A DNA stretch of 64,000 bases from Tragulus kanchil (lineage: Eukaryota > Chordata > Mammalia > Artiodactyla > Tragulidae), in the NCBI GenBank assembly GCA_022376925.1, contig JAIOJX010000026.1, forward strand, positions 249,547,330 to 249,611,329. Direction: 5' to 3'. The notes beneath the pieces are model-generated. The model did not search any database. It saw only the letters and a list, made by a program, of their open reading frames with translations, and had not been told where the DNA came from. The position numbers and the translations under genes were made by a program. Positions 35,780 to 48,162 of this stretch are shown here, in pieces. Position 1 is the stretch's first letter, and each line of letters starts with the position of its first letter.

Positions 35780-38067
35780 TAGAAATTCAAAGTTGATAAC
35801 AAACATAAAGAGTAAGTAACAGAAAGTTTGAAAACGAGAGGTTTGAAATTCTCTAACTTGATATTAGAGAATTATCAGAACAATGCATTGTGAGACCTAT
35901 GCAGAAAGAAAAGTAAATGCTGCGTCTAATTCCATGAGCATTGTGGAAACACCAGGGTTTCTGCATTCCTGGAATTTTCCATGTTCTTCCTCTATTCTAC
36001 TTCTGTTTCTCTATTTTACACAAAACTATACATCTTTCGCAGTGTTTCATTAAGCACTACAACCCTATCACATAATTTCAATGAAATTGGTCAGCATAGA
36101 TATGGACAAAGAAAAAACAAAATGAAAGTAAAAAAAATATGTAAAGGCAAAGGGGATGAAAGAAATAGAGAGAAGAAAAGCCTGAAACATGCCTGGAAAA
36201 TACAAACTAAATTCATTCCTAATCATCAGCTCCTGTGTACTTTTGAATTGAGGAAGTTTTGAAAGGAGTGAGTTCAAAAAGTGGCTAAGACTGATAACCT
36301 GTCTTTGTTAATAGGAAAAATTTAAATGAGTCTTACTTAAGGAAGGCATATGTAGAAGTCCTCCAATGAGCTTCTTAGCAAAAAAAAAAAAAAACTAAAC
36401 CTAAACTTTGACTCATAAGTTAGGTTTCTTATTAAAAGAAGAATCTAATGAAACAAATTTTATGAAATGCTGAAAAAAAAATCTCTACAAACCATTGCAT
36501 TTCTGGCCTTTCTCTCTGTATTTTCATAATTCTGTTTGTTGGCTAATCTAGAGACTGTGCATCCAGGCTTCCAGGTATTGCAAAGGTCTAAATGCTTTGT
36601 GACAGGCATTTGAAAAAAATCACATTATATCTGTCAGATCTTTTTATTAGTGGAGGTGGACAGTAAAATCCAAGAGAACAAATCTGTAATCTATATTTTT
36701 TTCCCCGGGGATAATGCCCAGAAAGAATCTTCTGTGCTAGAGGAAGAATAGCATAGGATCTCAGATGATGCCCTTGAAGTATTAATACAAATATGATTGC
36801 TTCCCATGGAAGAGCTGCCTTGAACTGCTTGGCCTGTGGTATTTTGTTAAGCCTAGTTTTGTAGCCTTATAAATGCTGCAAGGGAATTTTAATAAGAATC
36901 TCTTGAAAGTAGATGGATTGTAGAAATTCAAAGTTGATAACAAACATAAAGAGTAAGTAACAGAAAGTTTGAAAACGAGAGGTTTGAAATTCTCTAACTT
37001 GATATTAGAGAATTATCAGAACAATGCATTGTGAGACCTATGCAGAAAGAAAAGTAAATGCTGCGTCTAATTCCATGAGCATTGTGGAAACACCAGGGTT
37101 TCTGCATTCCTGGAATTTTCCATGTTCTTCCTCTATTCTACTTCTGTTTCTCTATTTTACACAAAACTATACATCTTTCGCAGTGTTTCATTAAGCACTA
37201 CAACCCTATCACATAATTTCAATGAAATTGGTCAGCATAGATATGGACAAAGAAAAAACAAAATGAAAGTAAAAAAAATATGTAAAGGCAAAGGGGATGA
37301 AAGAAATAGAGAGAAGAAAAGCCTGAAACATGCCTGGAAAATACAAACTAAATTCATTCCTAATCATCAGCTCCTGTGTACTTTTGAATTGAGGAAGTTT
37401 TGAAAGGAGTGAGTTCAAAAAGTGGCTAAGACTGATAACCTGTCTTTGTTAATAGGAAAAATTTAAATGAGTCTTACTTAAGGAAGGCATATGTAGAAGT
37501 CCTCCAATGAGCTTCTTAGCAAAAAAAAAAAAAAAAAACTAAACCTAAACTTTGACTCATAAGTTAGGTTTCTTATTAAAAGAAGAATCTAATGAAACAA
37601 ATTTTATGAAATGCTGAAAAAAAAATCTCTACAAACCATTGCATTTCTGGCCTTTCTCTCTGTATTTTCATAATTCTGTTTGTTGGCTAATCTAGAGACT
37701 GTGCATCCAGGCTTCCAGGTATTGCAAAGGTCTAAATGCTTTGTGACAGGCATTTGAAAAAAATCACATTATATCTGTCAGATCTTTTTATTAGTGGAGG
37801 TGGACAGTAAAATCCAAGAGAACAAATCTGTAATCTATATTTTTTTCCCCGGGGATAATGCCCAGAAAGAATCTTCTGTGCTAGAGGAAGAATAGCATAG
37901 GATCTCAGATGATGCCCTTGAAGTATTAATACAAATATGATTGCTTCCCATGGAAGAGCTGCCTTGAACTGCTTGGCCTGTGGTATTTTGTTAAGCCTAG
38001 TTTTGTAGCCTTATAAATGCTGCAAGGGAATTTTAATAAGAATCTCTTGAAAGTAGATGGATTGTAG
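35780..38067. repeat. Tandem duplication D14 (offset 1141)
   Basis: 35780-36920 is repeated at 36921-38067. The copies match closely; a poly-A run is longer in the second copy (near 37521 compared with 36381). No transposon or gene is recognised inside. Confidence 0.95.
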
Positions 38068-38736
38068 AAAACATTATAAAGCTTTACTTCTGTAAGTCTC
38101 AAGGTAATTGTAAGCACCCGATTTTACCAGCTCATTACATCCAAGAAACAGTCATCTTCTTTTAGCCACAGATAAAGAGTAGGAAAAAGTTAAAGTTTCA
38201 AAGCTCTAAAATCTTCTAACCCAGTTTTTTCAAACAGTACTGGAAGATATTTTGTCAACATGAGTAAATAAAACAAAGTGGTATTTCAGTTAAACTTGGA
38301 ATATTTACATAGAACTTTTCATAGCGAAATGGCCAAGGTAAATTAGATAGTAGGGTCTGTGGGAGAGACACATTATTTTATATAAAATATAAAAGTAGTG
38401 GCATTAAAGAACAAGTTTTCGTTTTCATTGGTCTTCAGCAAATACCAATGCGCCCCTCTCGAAAAAATATTTTCTGTCAATGGGAGAAAAATAACTAGTA
38501 TATCTGGGTGGTTACAGTAAACCTGGAAAAAAATGTCAAAACCTAGATTATGCATTATAGCTTAATTCACATGTGTAAGCTACTTTATTCAAAAACCATG
38601 CAGTATTGCAAAAAAGAGCACAGAGTATCTAGTAAGAATGACATGTCTGCATCCATGCTTCATCACTTACCAGCCAGGTCATCTCAAGCTAGTTACTTTC
38701 TGAGGCCCAATGTCCTTAACTGTAAAATTAAGACTC
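38068..38736. other. Unrecognised non-coding sequence
   Basis: Single-copy AT-rich sequence with no supported feature. Confidence 0.5.
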
Positions 38737-38750
38737 AAAAATTAACCTCA

Positions 38751-39018
38751 GGGGCTTCCCTGGTATCCCAGTGGGTAAAGAATCTGCCTTGCAGTTCAAG
38801 GAGCACCGGTTTGATCCCTGACCTAGGATGATCCCACATGCCGAGGAACAGCGGGGCTGGTGTGCCCAATTGAGAGCCAGTGCTCTGGAGTGCGTGTGTC
38901 CAGAGCCGGTGCTCTGAGAGAGAGAGGCCACTGCAATGAGAGGCCCACACAGACCAAAGAATAAAGATGGATGAAAATAAATAAATAAAAAAACAATAAA
39001 GGAGGCCAAAAATTTTAA
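38751..39018 (+). mobile_element. CHR-type SINE with target-site duplication
   Basis: Head GGGGCTTCCCTGGTATCCCAG, body with GAGGCCCACACAGACC, and tail (AAAT)n then TTTTAAAA. It is flanked by a perfect 14-bp direct repeat, AAAAATTAACCTCA, at 38737-38750 and 39019-39032, which defines one retrotransposition event. Confidence 0.9.
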
Positions 39019-39102
39019 AAAAATTAACCTCATTTGAGTTGCTCAAAGATGTAAATGAGAAATCACCTAGGAAGCATTTGATCCATGGTATGTAATCCTT
39101 AG

Positions 39103-39310
39103 GGGCTTCCTTGGTGGCTCAGATGGTAAAGAATCTGCCTATAATGCAATAACCTTGGGTTCAATGCCTGGGTAGGAAAGATCCTCTGGAGAAGGGAACA
39201 GCTACCCACTCCAGTATTCTTGCGAGAATCCCTTGGACATAAGAGCCTAAAAGGCCACAGTCCATGGGGTAGCAAAGAAACAGACACAACTGAGCAACTG
39301 GCACACACAG
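39103..39310 (+). mobile_element. Bov-tA SINE
   Basis: GGGCTTCCTTGGTGGCTCAG head, CACTCCAGTATTCTTGCGAG, GTCCATGGGGTAGCAAAG and an ACAACTGAGCAACTGGCAC end. Nearly full length and moderately diverged. Confidence 0.87.
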
Positions 39311-41555
39311 ACTTACACACACATAATGCTTTGAACACCCTCACATCTAAATCATTGTATCAACACTAGTACAGCTGGAAAAATCATATCAATTTTTACA
39401 TACAGGAAAATAGCACCTATTCAAAAAATTAAAAAAATTAGTCCCATAATTTTATTTTCCCTTGAAACATAACATGCTACTCTGTAATTATACTGAGGTA
39501 CTTTCTTATTAGCAATGACTTGTGTGTGCACCATTGTTCAGTCCTTAGCTATGGATTAACCATCTCTTTACACAAGTAGCCATCTCTTTACATCTTTTTA
39601 GATGCTCAGAACAAAGGATAATGAGAAACTGGCATAGATTTAGGGGTAAAGGGAATGAGTGAAAGTAAGAAGCTACCAAGAGAGGCAAATTCCTCTCTCT
39701 GAAAGACAAGGAGAGTATCTACAGAAGAACACCACATGTGGACTTATTTAAGGTGAAGCTATTTGGAATGTAATGGTCTAAGTGAAAAGTATTCAAGTAG
39801 GATTGTCTATAAATAAAGAGAAATTCTAGAATCAATAAAGACTTTTTCAACTTTCACACTTTTAAAACAGTTGGGGACATAAATGCCAAACTGTGGCAAT
39901 TTTTAAATGTAATTAACATTTAGTGAATCTTCATTATGAACCAGGCACTGAACTGAGAGCTTATATTAACAATCTCATTTAATCACCCAACAGCTTTATG
40001 ATCGATGTAATATTTAAATCTTGATTTTAAAGACAAGAAACAGGTCAAGATCATACAAATATGAGACAGAAACACCAGCACCTGATGCCAAAGTCCAAGC
40101 TCTCAGCTCCGTCACAGTGCTCTTTAACACCAGTAGATCTCATAAACTTCTCATTTTCCGCTTACCAATAACAGCTTCCTGATGTTTAACCATAACTTAC
40201 GGGATCAAATTCTTCAAAACAAGCAGCATGATATTGGACACAGCCTAGCAATTTGTGTTCATTTTCTTAAAGCTTGTGAAAGTCTCCAGATTGGGCTTAT
40301 GTTTTTTCCAAGTGAATTCATTTTAAAAACGATTTCATTTTCTTTTCCTCTTGCAAGTATCAGTAGGTATGAATTTCAGTAAAGTCTGATTATTAGGTTG
40401 ATTAGCAGGAACCCTTCCTCTTATGTAATTTCTTGCTTTCAATGAAGACATAAGTAAAAGGTCCCACTGGATTTTTGTGACGCAAAATATCTGTAAGATT
40501 CTGGTAGGAAAAAATGTAAATGCAAGGTGTCACGCTCAATGATCAATGTAACATGAAGGAAAGAGAGTTCCCTAAAAATGTTTTTCTGGGAAGAAGTTCA
40601 TAGTGTTTAAACCCTTCCCCTTGCTTTGTTTTTCACATTGGCCTCTTTATATGGTATCTGATATCAAACCACATCAAAAGACCACCCTGAAGGCTTACCT
40701 TGAAAAAGAAGCAAGCCTTGCATTGAACCCCATTCTTCTAAAGTTATTTGGTTTGGAATTTCAGGAAAATATGTCAGAGACACATTTATTACATAATTTT
40801 CCTTGAAATATACCGAAAGTGCCCAAAAGGTTTTAAATGGGGAGGAACATTACACTCATAAGTTCAGAAAAGAGCTAGCAAACAAACATTAAAAAAAAAA
40901 AATCAAGCGGAGCAATCACACAAACTCTACTGAGTTCAGTAAAATGTGGCCAAATTGCAGGAGGAACTATAAGCTTAAGTATCTTGAAGGAAGTCAAAGG
41001 ATTGCTCAAAGATTTCAAATGGCATTTTATATAACATAAGAAAGATAAAGGATATGGTTTCTGAAGAAGACTCATGGTAGATCCCTATGAAAGTCAAATC
41101 CAACACCATGCAAATAGCAGAGGAGAAACTGCCACGGAGGCTAGGATATTTAACCTCAAACTACCATCTGGAGGTAACATGAGGAGGAAGAGGATAAAAG
41201 GGGAACAAAGACCAGATTTGCAGTTACGGATGAATGCAACTGAGCAGAAATAAATCCAGAATGATCACTTTCAAGACCATGGTAAGCCAAGATGCTCTAC
41301 TGAAACCCAAGATGACCTCTGCCTAGTTCACCTACTCACATGGAAAGGAAACATGATACAAGGTCAGAAAACTACATTAAAATTATGGGGACGTATGAGG
41401 CAACATTCCTAATCTGAAGCTGTACGTGACTCCAGCTCAGACCAGGGATGCTGGTCCACATTGCTCTTAATTAAGGCACAGATGCACATTAACTTCCTCA
41501 TGCAAGAAAAGGAATAAGAAAATTAAAGGTTCCAACATGGGAATCTCAACTGGAA
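39311..41555. other. Longest single-copy stretch without a recognised element
   Basis: About 2.2 kb with no SINE, L1 or gene that I can support. It is part of the only interval longer than about 3 kb (38068-41870) with no D-type duplication. 41100-41500 could be a further upstream part of the L1 that follows, but I cannot match it. Confidence 0.45.
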
Positions 41556-43008
41556 GCTAAAAAAAAAAAAAAGATTTAGATGAATAAAAGGATAAGAACA
41601 GCAAAAATTCAAAGTGAACAAAATAGAAGAAAATTAAGCTCTACAACCTTATACTAATAAAACTAAAAGGAATATAAATCCGAAAAGGGATTAAATAAAG
41701 AACTACTGTGTTTAAGAACACACCAAGAACACACCACGGAAACAATTTATCATGGGTAAAAGCAACCACAAATAATAGATTATATCATCAAGGCCTTCAG
41801 ATATTAGAAGTATCAGATACAGAATATAAAATAACTATGTATAGGTACTTTTAAAAAATTTTTTTAACTTGGGCCTCTTTTTACTGTTTTTTTTTTGTTT
41901 ATTTATTTTCTTTATCCTTTGGCCTGTGTGGGCCTCCCAATGCAGTGGCCTCTCTCGTTACAGAGTACTGACTCTGGGCGCATGCATTCCAGGGTGCTGG
42001 CTAATAACTGAACACACTGGTCCAGCTGCTCCGCAGCACGTGGGATCTTCCCTGGCCAGGGATCGAACTGGTGCCCCTTGCACTGCAAGGCAGACTGTTT
42101 ACCCACTGGTTTACCAGGAAAGCCCCTATGAGGTACTTTTAAAAATAAAATATTATGAACAAAGGACAATATAGTATTAAGTAATGAAGAACATTTAGAG
42201 AACATAAAAACTGAAATTAAACATTCAGTGGACAGATTAAATAGGAGATTAGATGCAGATGAAAAAGAGAATCTAAAGAAATGATCTGGAATTAGTTAAA
42301 TGTGAAGAAATCAAGATGGAAACACAGTGAAACTAAGAAATGGAAAATGCAAAATAGAGGTTAAGGCACAGAAGCATAGAATGAAATTATCTAACAGAAA
42401 TCTACTCTAATATGTAAAAGGAGAAAAATAAAATGAAGACAAGACAAGATTAAAGAGATATAGCTGAAAATGCCCAGAACTGATAAAAAATAAGAAGTTT
42501 TATCTATAGAAAGCCAAATACGTACCCATGCAGATAAAAAAAGAAATCAACACCTAGACATATAGCAGTAAAAAATATAATGATAGATTAAAAGAAGATA
42601 CTAAAATTATTCACTTACAAGAAAATCTAGGAAGGGAAATAAACTAATAGCAGATTTCTCAAAGGCCAAAAATTAAATAAAGTCATAAAATAAAATCTTC
42701 AATGTGTTGAGAGAAAATGCTACTTACCTAAAACTATGAACCTATAAAAATATTTCAGTAAATGTGAAATAACATTTTTTTTTGTATTAAAAAAATAGAA
42801 TTCACCACTAGATTTTCACTAAAGGATTTTCTAATGGATCAGTATTTGGAAGAGAAAAAGTTACCTCAGGACTGTTTGATACATAAGAAATGGTAAGAAT
42901 TAATCAAGATAAGGGTAATAAATATTGTCTTTACAAAATAATAGTTACTATATTTAATTTGTATAATTAGAAGACAGAATTGAAATACTGGAAAATACTA
43001 GCTTTTAA
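41556..43008 (+). mobile_element. Old L1 5' region, split by a SINE
   Basis: A-rich sequence in the order expected of an L1M 5' segment: TCAGATATTAGAAGTATCAG, ATAAAATAACTATG, [SINE], GATTAAATAGGAGATTAGAT, ATAGCTGAAAATGCCCAGAA, AATCAACACCTAGACATATA and a GAGAGAAAATGCTACTTACC block. No open frame of useful length remains. The same element continues into ORF2-like sequence at 44200. Confidence 0.65.
41858..42130 (-). mobile_element. CHR-type SINE inserted in an L1
   Basis: Minus-strand SINE with the head at the right (plus-strand CCCACTGGTTTACCAGGAAA near 42099). It is flanked by a perfect 15-bp direct repeat, AGGTACTTTTAAAAA, at 41843-41857 and 42131-42145, so it is a clean insertion into the L1. 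Confidence 0.9.
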
Positions 43009-44102
43009 GGGCCTCTTTTACTGTTTTTTTTTGTTTATTTATTTTCCCCCCAATGCATGGCCTCTCGTTCAGCACGGGTGCATTCCAGGGTGCTGGCTAA
43101 TAACTGAACACACTGGTCCAGCTGCTCAGCACGTGGGATCTTCCCTGGCCAGGGATCGAACTGGTGCCCCTTGCACTGCAAGGCAGACTGTTTACCCACT
43201 GGTTTACCAGGAAAGCCCCTATGAGGTACTTTTAAAAATAAAATATTATGAACAAAGGACAATATAGTATTAAGTAATGAAGAACATTTAGAGAACATAA
43301 AAACTGAAATTAAACATTCAGTGGACAGATTAAATAGGAGATTAGATGCAGATGAAAAAGAGAATCTAAAGAAATGATCTGGAATTAGTTAAATGTGAAG
43401 AAATCAAGATGGAAACACAGTGAAACTAAGAAATGGAAAATGCAAAATAGAGGTTAAGGCACAGAAGCATAGAATGAAATTATCTAACAGAAATCTACTC
43501 TAATATGTAAAAGGAGAAAAATAAAATGAAGACAAGACAAGATTAAAGAGATATAGCTGAAAATGCCCAGAACTGATAAAAAATAAGAAGTTTTATCTAT
43601 AGAAAGCCAAATACGTACCCATGCAGATAAAAAAAGAAATCAACACCTAGACATATAGCAGTAAAAAATATAATGATAGATTAAAAGAAGATACTAAAAT
43701 TATTCACTTACAAGAAAATCTAGGAAGGGAAATAAACTAATAGCAGATTTCTCAAAGGCCAAAAATTAAATAAAGTCATAAAATAAAATCTTCAATGTGT
43801 TGAGAGAAAATGCTACTTACCTAAAACTATGAACCTATAAAAATATTTCAGTAAATGTGAAATAACATTTTTTTTTGTATTAAAAAAATAGAATTCACCA
43901 CTAGATTTTCACTAAAGGATTTTCTAATGGATCAGTATTTGGAAGAGAAAAAGTTACCTCAGGACTGTTTGATACATAAGAAATGGTAAGAATTAATCAA
44001 GATAAGGGTAATAAATATTGTCTTTACAAAATAATAGTTACTATATTTAATTTGTATAATTAGAAGACAGAATTGAAATACTGGAAAATACTAGCTTTTA
44101 AG
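41871..44102. repeat. Tandem duplication D15 (offset 1138 falling to 1093)
   Basis: 41871-43008 is repeated at 43009-44102. In the first ~130 bp after the junction the second copy has lost about 45 bases in at least six separate small deletions, all inside the SINE. The following 960 bp match almost perfectly at offset 1093. Confidence 0.95.
43010..43216 (-). mobile_element. CHR-type SINE (D15 copy, multiply deleted)
   Basis: Same insertion as 41858-42130. It lacks the upstream target-site repeat and carries six or more small deletions, for example the whole of CTTTATCCTTTGGCCTGTGT near 43048. Confidence 0.88.
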
Positions 44103-44196
44103 TCAAGAAAAGGGTGATCAGAGTTAATGGATAATATTCTTGCTTTTGTCAAAAGAGGAGGTTAACTGTGTTTATTAATTTCAGGCCTTTCTACAT
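43217..44196 (+). mobile_element. Old L1 5' region (D15 copy) and continuation
   Basis: 43217-44102 repeats 42125-43008. 44103-44196 is the single-copy continuation towards the ORF2 part. Confidence 0.6.
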
Positions 44197-45389
44197 TATT
44201 AAATGCACAAGGTACAAGTTAAAGTATGCCCATTAAAAGAATCAAAATAGGAAGTCTAATCTCAAACCCAACTTATTAGAGGGAAAAACAAAATCAAAAT
44301 CCATTCATTTAAAAAGGAGCATTTTCAGAAGCATAGGAAAAAAAATTGATAGCACCAACACCATATAAAATAGTAGGATAAAAAATTTACTTATCAAAAT
44401 AAATAAAATGAAACCAAATATTCCAACCAAAAATAGACTTTTTACAGATATACTTTATAAAAATGACCTGTATTCTATTTATAAGAGACATCTAAAAATT
44501 AAAGATCCCAAAATATTGAAAGCATGGAAAATGATACACCAGGTGAATAACAAGTTAAAAATCCTGAAATGTCTATATCAATATTAGAAATATGGACTTT
44601 AATATAAAAAATATGGTAGGGGCAAAGACAACTCTACAAAGTGATGAATGTTGCCAGTCATCAGGAAGATATAATAATTCTAAACTTTTATACACCTGAT
44701 AAAATAACTTCTGAATACATAAAGCAAAATATCATGTAGACATGAGAAACTGACCAATTTAACCCAATGTGGAAGACTTTCAAATATATACCTAATTGAT
44801 CAAGCACAGAAACATGAATTATGTATAATTTTGTGACCAGAAATTTGAGACTACACATCTACTTCAAGAAAAACTTGACCATGTTAACAAGCTAAAAGAA
44901 AAATCGCAGCTCATCTTAAACAAAATGCATGCTATAAACCATTCTATTTTCATTGTACTTAATTAAGAAATAAAAACAAAAGTTAAATAAAGCACCCCAT
45001 ACATTTGGAAATACAAAACGCAATTTTATATTGCTCATTTGTAACATAAGCAATAATGCAAACTTAAAATATTTGGTACTAAACAATAAAAATTACACAT
45101 GTCAAATATTTGTCAAAACCTGTGAGATGCATTCAATGTAATCATTAGAAAGAAATCTGTGACCCTAAACTATTACTGTAGAAAACACCAATCCTTCATA
45201 AGAAATTAGAAATATAACAGTAGGCTAAATTTGAAGAAAGCAGTAGGAAGAAGAAAAGTTTAAAAGAGCAAAAATAAATATAATCAAAAATAAAAATAAA
45301 ATAAATTCAACAAAGATGAAAGTTGATTCTTTAAAGATTACTACAAAATAACGAGTGTCTGCCAAGATTGAAGAAGGTAAACGTAAAGA
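44197..45389 (+). pseudogene. L1 ORF2 endonuclease region, decayed
   Basis: The DNA follows the 5' part of L1 ORF2 (AP-type endonuclease and the region before the reverse transcriptase): TATTCTATTTATAAGAGACA (an ETH-like position), ATTGAAAGCATGGAAAATGA, TCAGGAAGATATAATAATTC, AACTTTTATACACCTGATAA, TTTGGAAATACAAAACG and GAAAGTTGATTCTTTAAAG. The frame is broken many times, so no product is possible. Together with 41556-43008 it forms one old, plus-strand L1. Confidence 0.78.
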
Positions 45390-46587
45390 AAACATTATTA
45401 AATGCACAAGGTACAAGTTAAAGTATGCCCATTAAAAGAATCAAAATAGGAAGTCTAATCTCAAACCCAACTTATTAGAGGGAAAAACAAAATCAAAATC
45501 CATTCATTTAAAAAGGAGCATTTTCAGAAGCATAGGAAAAAATTGATAGCACCAACACCATATAAAATAGTAGGATAAAAAATTTACTTATCAAAATAAA
45601 TAAAATGAAACCAAATATTCCAACCAAAAATAGACTTTTTACAGATATACTTTATAAAAATGACCTGTATTCTATTTATAAGAGACATCGAAAAATTAAA
45701 GATCCCAAAATATTGAAAGCATGGAAAATGATACACCAGGTGAATAACAAGTTAAAAATCCTGAAATGTCTATATCAATATTAGAAATATGGACTTTAAT
45801 ATAAAAAATATGGTAGGGGCAAAGACAACTCTACAAAGTGATGAATGTTGCCAGTCATCAGGAAGATATAATAATTCTAAACTTTTATACACCTGATAAA
45901 ATAACTTCTGAATACATAAAGCAAAATATCATGTAGACATGAGAAACTGACCAATTTAACCCAATGTGGAAGACTTTCAAATATATACCTAATTGATCAA
46001 GCACAGAAACATGAATTATGTATAATTTTGTGACCAGAAATTTGAGACTACACATCTACTTCAAGAAAAACTTGACCATGTTAACAAGCTAAAAGAAAAA
46101 TCGCAGCTCATCTTAAACAAAATGCATGCTATAAACCATTCTATTTTCATTGTACTTAATTAAGAAATAAAAACAAAAGTTAAATAAAGCACCCCATACA
46201 TTTGGAAATACAAAACGCAATTTTATATTGCTCATTTGTAACATAAGCAATAATGCAAACTTAAAATATTTGGTACTAAACAATAAAAATTACACATGTC
46301 AAATATTTGTCAAAACCTGTGAGATGCATTCAATGTAATCATTAGAAAGAAATCTGTGACCCTAAACTATTACTGTAGAAAACACCAATCCTTCATAAGA
46401 AATTAGAAATATAACAGTAGGCTAAATTTGAAGAAAGCAGTAGGAAGAAGAAAAGTTTAAAAGAGCAAAAATAAATATAATCAAAAATAAAAATAAAATA
46501 AATTCAACAAAGATGAAAGTTGATTCTTTAAAGATTACTACAAAATAACGAGTGTCTGCCAAGATTGAAGAAGGTAAACGTAAAGAG
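45390..46587 (+). pseudogene. L1 ORF2 endonuclease region (D16 copy)
   Basis: Second copy of 44197-45389, equally decayed. Confidence 0.76.
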
Positions 46588-46594
46588 ATAAATA

Positions 46595-47036
46595 TGTGGT
46601 CTGGTCCTGCCCAAACCACATATCTCTCATTCGGTCCGGAGACATCCCTGACAGCACATGCGCAGAAAAACTCCTTGCAGGTCAAAGAGGAGTGATGCTA
46701 ACGAATGCCAGACTACCCATATGCCTTTTCATTAAAATCCATATTGGCTAAGAAATGCATGCATACACTTGGGAAGAGCCTGAGATATACCAAATATGGA
46801 CTGTGAACCAGGTAAATCAAAATAATTGGCCAAAGGAAACCCGGAATACCCCATAAAAGTAATTTAAACTGCCATGAGGCGAGGCTCAGTGATTCTCTCT
46901 GTCCCTGAGTCTGCCTATGTATCTATCCATACATGCAACACTTCTTTTCCCCTCTTAATACTTCACTTGCCTCACTACCTCCCATCTTTGTAGGAATTCT
47001 TTTCTGCAAAGGCGAAAGTCCCGGGCACTTGCCACA
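46595..47036 (+). mobile_element. LTR-like element, probably solo LTR of an endogenous retrovirus
   Basis: The element is bounded by TG (46595) and CA (47036) and breaks off from L1 sequence on the left. Inside are a TATA-like CCATAAAAG near 46850, a CTCTCTGTCCCTGAGTCTGC block after it, and a U5-like AGGAATTCTTTTCTGCAAAG near the end. That layout fits a ruminant ERV LTR. No primer-binding site, gag, pol or env follows, so it would be a solo LTR. The strand assignment rests on the promoter order. Confidence 0.5.
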
Positions 47037-47085
47037 GTCCATGGGGTCTCAGAGTCAGACGCAACTGGGCGACTGAACAACAAAA
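47037..47085 (+). mobile_element. Bov-tA SINE tail fragment
   Basis: GTCCATGGGGTCTCAGAGTC followed by GCGACTGAACAACAA is the 3' end of a Bov-tA; the head is missing. It abuts the LTR-like element. Confidence 0.7.
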
Positions 47086-47301
47086 GCTCAAACAGGGTAA
47101 GGAGGATAAAGTGAGAGTGGGGTGACTGGATATCTGCAAGACCGAAGGCAGGAGGAGAAGAGGCGACAGAGGATGAGATGGTAGGATGGCAGGACTGATT
47201 GAATGGATATAAACTTGGGCAAACTCTGGGAGATGGTAGGCAGGGAGGGGAGGGAAAGGAAAGGCGAAAAAAAGAATTAAATGAAATAATTGAAATAAGA
47301 A

Positions 47302-47664
47302 ATATTGCTCATTTGTAACATAAGCAATAATGCAAACTTAAAATATTTGGTACTAAACAATAAAAATTACACATGTCAAATATTTGTCAAAACCTGTGAG
47401 ATGCATTCAATGTAATCATTAGAAAGAAATCTGTGACCCTAAACTATTACTGTAGAAAACACCAATCCTTCATAAGAAATTAGAAATATAACAGTAGGCT
47501 AAATTTGAAGAAAGCAGTAGGAAGAAGAAAAGTTTAAAAGAGCAAAAATAAATATAATCAAAAATAAAAATAAAATAAATTCAACAAAGATGAAAGTTGA
47601 TTCTTTAAAGATTACTACAAAATAACGAGTGTCTGCCAAGATTGAAGAAGGTAAACGTAAAGAG
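47302..47664 (+). mobile_element. L1 ORF2 remnant (D17 copy, third occurrence)
   Basis: Repeats 46225-46587. This stretch is present three times (from 45028, 46225 and 47302). Confidence 0.75.
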
Positions 47665-47671
47665 ATAAATA

Positions 47672-48113
47672 TGTGGTCTGGTCCTGCCCAAACCACATAT
47701 CTCTCATTCGGTCCGGAGACATCCCTGACAGCACATGCGCAGAAAAACTCCTTGCAGGTCAAAGAGGAGTGATGCTAACGAATGCCAGACTACCCATATG
47801 CCTTTTCATTAAAATCCATATTGGCTAAGAAATGCATGCATACACTTGGGAAGAGCCTGAGATATACCAAATATGGACTGTGAACCAGGTAAATCAAAAT
47901 AATTGGCCAAAGGAAACCCGGAATACCCCATAAAAGTAATTTAAACTGCCATGAGGCGAGGCTCAGTGATTCTCTCTGTCCCTGAGTCTGCCTATGTATC
48001 TATCCATACATGCAACACTTCTTTTCCCCTCTTAATACTTCACTTGCCTCACTACCTCCCATCTTTGTAGGAATTCTTTTCTGCAAAGGCGAAAGTCCCG
48101 GGCACTTGCCACA
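47672..48113 (+). mobile_element. LTR-like element (D17 copy)
   Basis: Same element as 46595-47036, repeated by D17. The near-identity reflects D17 and is not evidence of a two-LTR provirus. Confidence 0.5.
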
Positions 48114-48162
48114 GTCCATGGGGTCTCAGAGTCAGACGCAACTGGGCGACTGAACAACAAAA
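48114..48162 (+). mobile_element. Bov-tA SINE tail fragment (D17 copy)
   Basis: Same as 47037-47085. Confidence 0.7.

Larger units (their letters stand above)
44192..46587. repeat. Tandem duplication D16 (offset 1197-1199)
   Basis: About 44192-45389 is repeated at 45390-46587. A few single-base differences are visible (for example ACATCTAAAAA versus ACATCGAAAAA near 44489 and 45687). The last ~360 bp of the second copy is repeated a third time in D17. Confidence 0.94.

Noticed and set aside
46595..48113. Two-LTR provirus from the identical LTR-like copies 1077 bp apart
   Set aside because: The identity extends beyond the element into flanking L1 and Bov-tA sequence, so it is the D17 duplication and not a pair of LTRs.
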